Origin: B8-G4 sp033720735
Lineage (GTDB): Bacteria; Bacteroidota; Bacteroidia; Chitinophagales; Saprospiraceae
Direction of reading: 5' to 3'
DNA: 7,485 nucleotides
NCBI GenBank assembly: GCA_033720735.1
Contig: JAWWBX010000217.1
Location: 1-7,485 of the forward strand
Made by a program: the position numbers and the translations under genes. A model generated the notes under the pieces. That model did not search any database. It was not told the DNA's origin and worked only from the letters and a program-made list of their open reading frames with translations. Of the stretch, positions 6,149-7,485 are shown piece by piece (position 1 is the stretch's first letter; every line of letters starts with the position of its first letter).

Positions 6149-6670
6149 ATGACTGATGCAATGTTATCCGCGCTGAACAAACAACTTGAGCGGGAAGGGT
6201 ATGCTTCTTTCCTTTACCTGTCGATGGCTTCCTGGCTTGACCATGAGGGCTTGTCTGGCTGCGCGAAATTCATGTACCGACAATCAGACGAAGAGCATGC
6301 GCACATGATGCGCATTTTCAACTACATTCTGGAGATGGATTGCAAGGCGATCGTTCCCCAGATCAATCAGCCGCCGACCTCATACGACTCGGTCCAGGCA
6401 GTCTTTAACGATGCCTATGTACACGAGCAACACGTGACGGCGTCGATCAACGATCTGGTGGACTTGTCGATCAAGGAGAACGACCACGCGACCAACAACT
6501 TCCTGCAGTGGTATGTCGAGGAGCAGCGCGAAGAGGAGGCCCTCATGCGCGACATCCAGGACAAGATCCGGCTCATCGGTGATGGCCCGCAGAGCTTGTA
6601 CTTCATCGACAAGGAACTGATGTTGATCAACGAGATCCAGGAAAAAGCCGCAGAGAAGGAAGCTGACTAG
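6149..6670 (+). CDS. ftnA: Non-heme bacterial ferritin
   Basis: Ferritin oxidises Fe(II) at a dinuclear ferroxidase centre and stores iron in a 24-subunit shell in the cytoplasm. The 173-aa product has the family's four-helix length. By alignment from memory to E. coli FtnA, the centre residues are all present: E16 (LNKQLEREGY), E49 and H52 (EEHAHM), E93 (YVHEQH), Q126 and E129 (FLQWYVEEQREEE). GPQSLYFIDKEL near the C-terminus is also typical. There is no Met ligand pattern of a haem bacterioferritin, so FtnA rather than Bfr. The C-terminal tail is Lys/Glu/Ala-rich. ATG 6149 gives the standard N-terminus; an ATG at 6138 is out of frame and encodes only four residues. A possible promoter is at 6097-6129. 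The next gene starts 5 bp after the stop, so they are probably co-transcribed. No Fur box was recognised. Confidence 0.95.
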   Translation: MTDAMLSALNKQLEREGYASFLYLSMASWLDHEGLSGCAKFMYRQSDEEHAHMMRIFNYILEMDCKAIVPQINQPPTSYDSVQAVFNDAYVHEQHVTASINDLVDLSIKENDHATNNFLQWYVEEQREEEALMRDIQDKIRLIGDGPQSLYFIDKELMLINEIQEKAAEKEAD

Positions 6671-6675
6671 GGCGT

Positions 6676-7101
6676 ATGACTGAGCAACAGACCTTCCGGG
6701 ATGATGTACGCGTAGTGATCCTGCGTCGGTTTGTATATGAGGCTCAGGCAAATATTTATGCCGCCCGGCTCCATGAGGCCGGGATCGATACGTTCATCAG
6801 CAATGCGACCACGGGGTCGATGCTGCCATTCATTCCAGGCGGATTTGTGATGCATGTGGCCGAATCGGATCTTGAAGAGGCCCGGCACATCCTCATGGAG
6901 CTCGACGACAACCTCAAGGTTCAATCCAATCTCGACTACCGCAACGCAGATCTTGAGGATATTGAATACGAGAAGTCTGTCTACCTCCACGAACAGAAGA
7001 TGGAGCGGCGCGAGGGCAAATATTTCGCAATCCTGATCATCATTCTGGCGGTGGTGCTCAGCGCGTTGTATGCCTTTTTTGGCGGGATCAAATTCAATTG
7101 A
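6676..7101 (+). CDS. DUF2007-type small protein with C-terminal transmembrane anchor
   Basis: This 141-aa protein looks like the DUF2007 'putative signal transducing protein' family (small PII-like fold). Support is VVILRRFVYEAQANIYAARLHEAGIDTFISN at residues 13-43 and GGFVMHVAESDLEEARHIL at 55-73, the two halves of that domain. A charged helical segment (85-114) leads to one transmembrane helix at 116-135 (YFAILIIILAVVLSALYAFF) with a short tail, so the domain is tethered to the inner membrane, probably on the cytoplasmic side. The function of the family is not established. The gene starts 5 bp after the ferritin stop, with AGGG just upstream of the ATG, suggesting translational linkage to ferritin; a role in iron handling would be speculation. 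Confidence 0.8.
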   Translation: MTEQQTFRDDVRVVILRRFVYEAQANIYAARLHEAGIDTFISNATTGSMLPFIPGGFVMHVAESDLEEARHILMELDDNLKVQSNLDYRNADLEDIEYEKSVYLHEQKMERREGKYFAILIIILAVVLSALYAFFGGIKFN

Positions 7102-7108
7102 GTCGGTG

Positions 7109-7130
7109 GGAAACGATTGAAATCGTTTCC
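7109..7130. repeat. Perfect REP-like hairpin GGAAACGAT-TGAA-ATCGTTTCC
   Basis: Nine perfect base pairs close a TGAA tetraloop, starting 8 bp after the DUF2007 stop. It belongs to the same core family as the hairpins at 17-36, 7155-7174 and 7396-7413. No T-run follows, so a classic terminator is unlikely, but it could protect the 3' end of the ferritin-DUF2007 message. Confidence 0.75.
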
Positions 7131-7154
7131 AGGAGCATCTGGCCTCCATCTCGA

Positions 7155-7174
7155 CCCACGACTGAAGTCGTGGG
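7155..7174. repeat. Perfect REP-like hairpin CCCACGAC-TGAA-GTCGTGGG
   Basis: Eight perfect G/C-rich base pairs close the TGAA loop. It shares the ACGA-Y-TGAA-R-TCGT core with the neighbour at 7109-7130, but the outer stem is different and G/C-rich. It lies inside the first unit of the degenerate tandem repeat. Confidence 0.75.
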
Positions 7175-7395
7175 CGATGATGGTTTGGTGGGCATCTCAG
7201 AATGACTGCCTGATGTACCCAGACTGATGTCGCGATATACTTAAGACCTCCCAGCTAACCCTCTTACCTGTGCGCTCTGCCACATCTTTGGACGGGCATG
7301 GTAGAATGCGTGCCTAATGCACCCTAAACTGAGATCACGCGAGAGCTGAGATCATTCAATCCACCCTGCACACCTGCACCCTCCGCCACCTCATC

Positions 7396-7413
7396 CCGCG
7401 ACTGAAGTCGTGG
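7396..7413. repeat. Imperfect REP-like hairpin in the third repeat unit
   Basis: CCGCGAC pairs with GTCGTGG around TGAA with a single G-T wobble. It is equivalent in position and sequence to the perfect hairpin at 7155-7174, 241 bp to the left. The wobble position suggests divergence of an older copy. Confidence 0.65.
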
Positions 7414-7485
7414 CTATGACCGTCTTGGTGGCCATGCCAGAATGGGTGCCTGGTGCACTCCAGACTGAGATCACGCAAGAGCTGA

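Larger units (their letters stand above)
7143..7485. repeat. Degenerate tandem repeat, three units, runs off the window
   Basis: Three related noncoding units can be aligned: about 7143-7278, 7279-7384 and 7385-end. Each begins near a (C/G)CC-A-(C/T)-T pyrimidine-rich block. Each then has TTGG-(C)GGGCAT-like sequence, AGAATG (7199, 7303, 7439), a GCCT-TG-ACCC/ACTC block, AACTGAGATCACGC-like sequence and AGAGCTGA. AGAATG-to-AGAATG distances are 104 and 136 bp. The second unit lacks about 30 bp that contain the hairpin in units 1 and 3. No protein gene is evident across these bases, and the repeat is incomplete at the right edge. Confidence 0.65.

Noticed and set aside
7102..7485. Possible CRISPR array at the right end
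   Set aside because: The repeated units are about 105-135 bp and diverged along their length. There are no short identical repeats with unique spacers of constant size, and no cas genes.

Overview
The window looks like chromosomal DNA of a Bacteroidota bacterium, most likely a marine-type Saprospiria/Lewinella-like lineage (inference). The signs are a type IX secretion (T9SS) C-terminal sorting domain, a tandem-95/cadherin-like repeat protein with a C-terminal module I associate with that group, a lipoprotein whose lipid-modified cysteine is followed by a surface-export-like CAKDD motif, and short REP-like hairpins sharing an ACGA-Y-loop-R-TCGT core. All convincing genes are on the + strand.

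Layout. (1) Positions 1-2708: a large extracellular repeat protein whose 5' end has been lost. Its first Ig-like domain begins abruptly near 135, an in-frame stop lies at 15-17, and the flanking DNA carries a REP-like hairpin. The six Ig-like domains form a three-domain A-B-C unit present twice with an exact 888-bp period. (2) Positions 2729-3874: a T9SS-exported protein starting 20 bp downstream, probably in the same transcript. (3) Positions 3875-4274: an intergenic region of 400 bp with two back-to-back hairpins, one of them a strong terminator-like element facing the minus strand where no gene is visible. It also holds a 13-bp direct repeat at 21-bp spacing and a small inverted repeat just ahead of the next gene. 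(4) Positions 4275-5534: a lipoprotein serpin with an intact inhibitory-type hinge. (5) Positions 5630-6076: a low-molecular-weight protein tyrosine phosphatase. (6) Positions 6149-7101: a ferritin and a DUF2007-type small membrane protein separated by 5 bp. (7) Positions 7102-7485: noncoding DNA with REP-like hairpins embedded in a degenerate tandem repeat of about 105-135 bp, which runs off the window end.

Functionally, the first three genes face the cell surface or exterior: adhesion/matrix repeats, a T9SS cargo and a protease inhibitor. The last three are cytoplasmic housekeeping or accessory genes (phosphatase, iron storage, a small PII-like-fold protein). Nothing shows that they form one pathway. 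I see no CRISPR array, phage, complete insertion sequence, rRNA or tRNA. The points most worth a second look are the broken 5' end of the repeat protein, its higher-order domain duplication, the orphan minus-strand terminator, and the hairpin/tandem-repeat family at both edges of the window.
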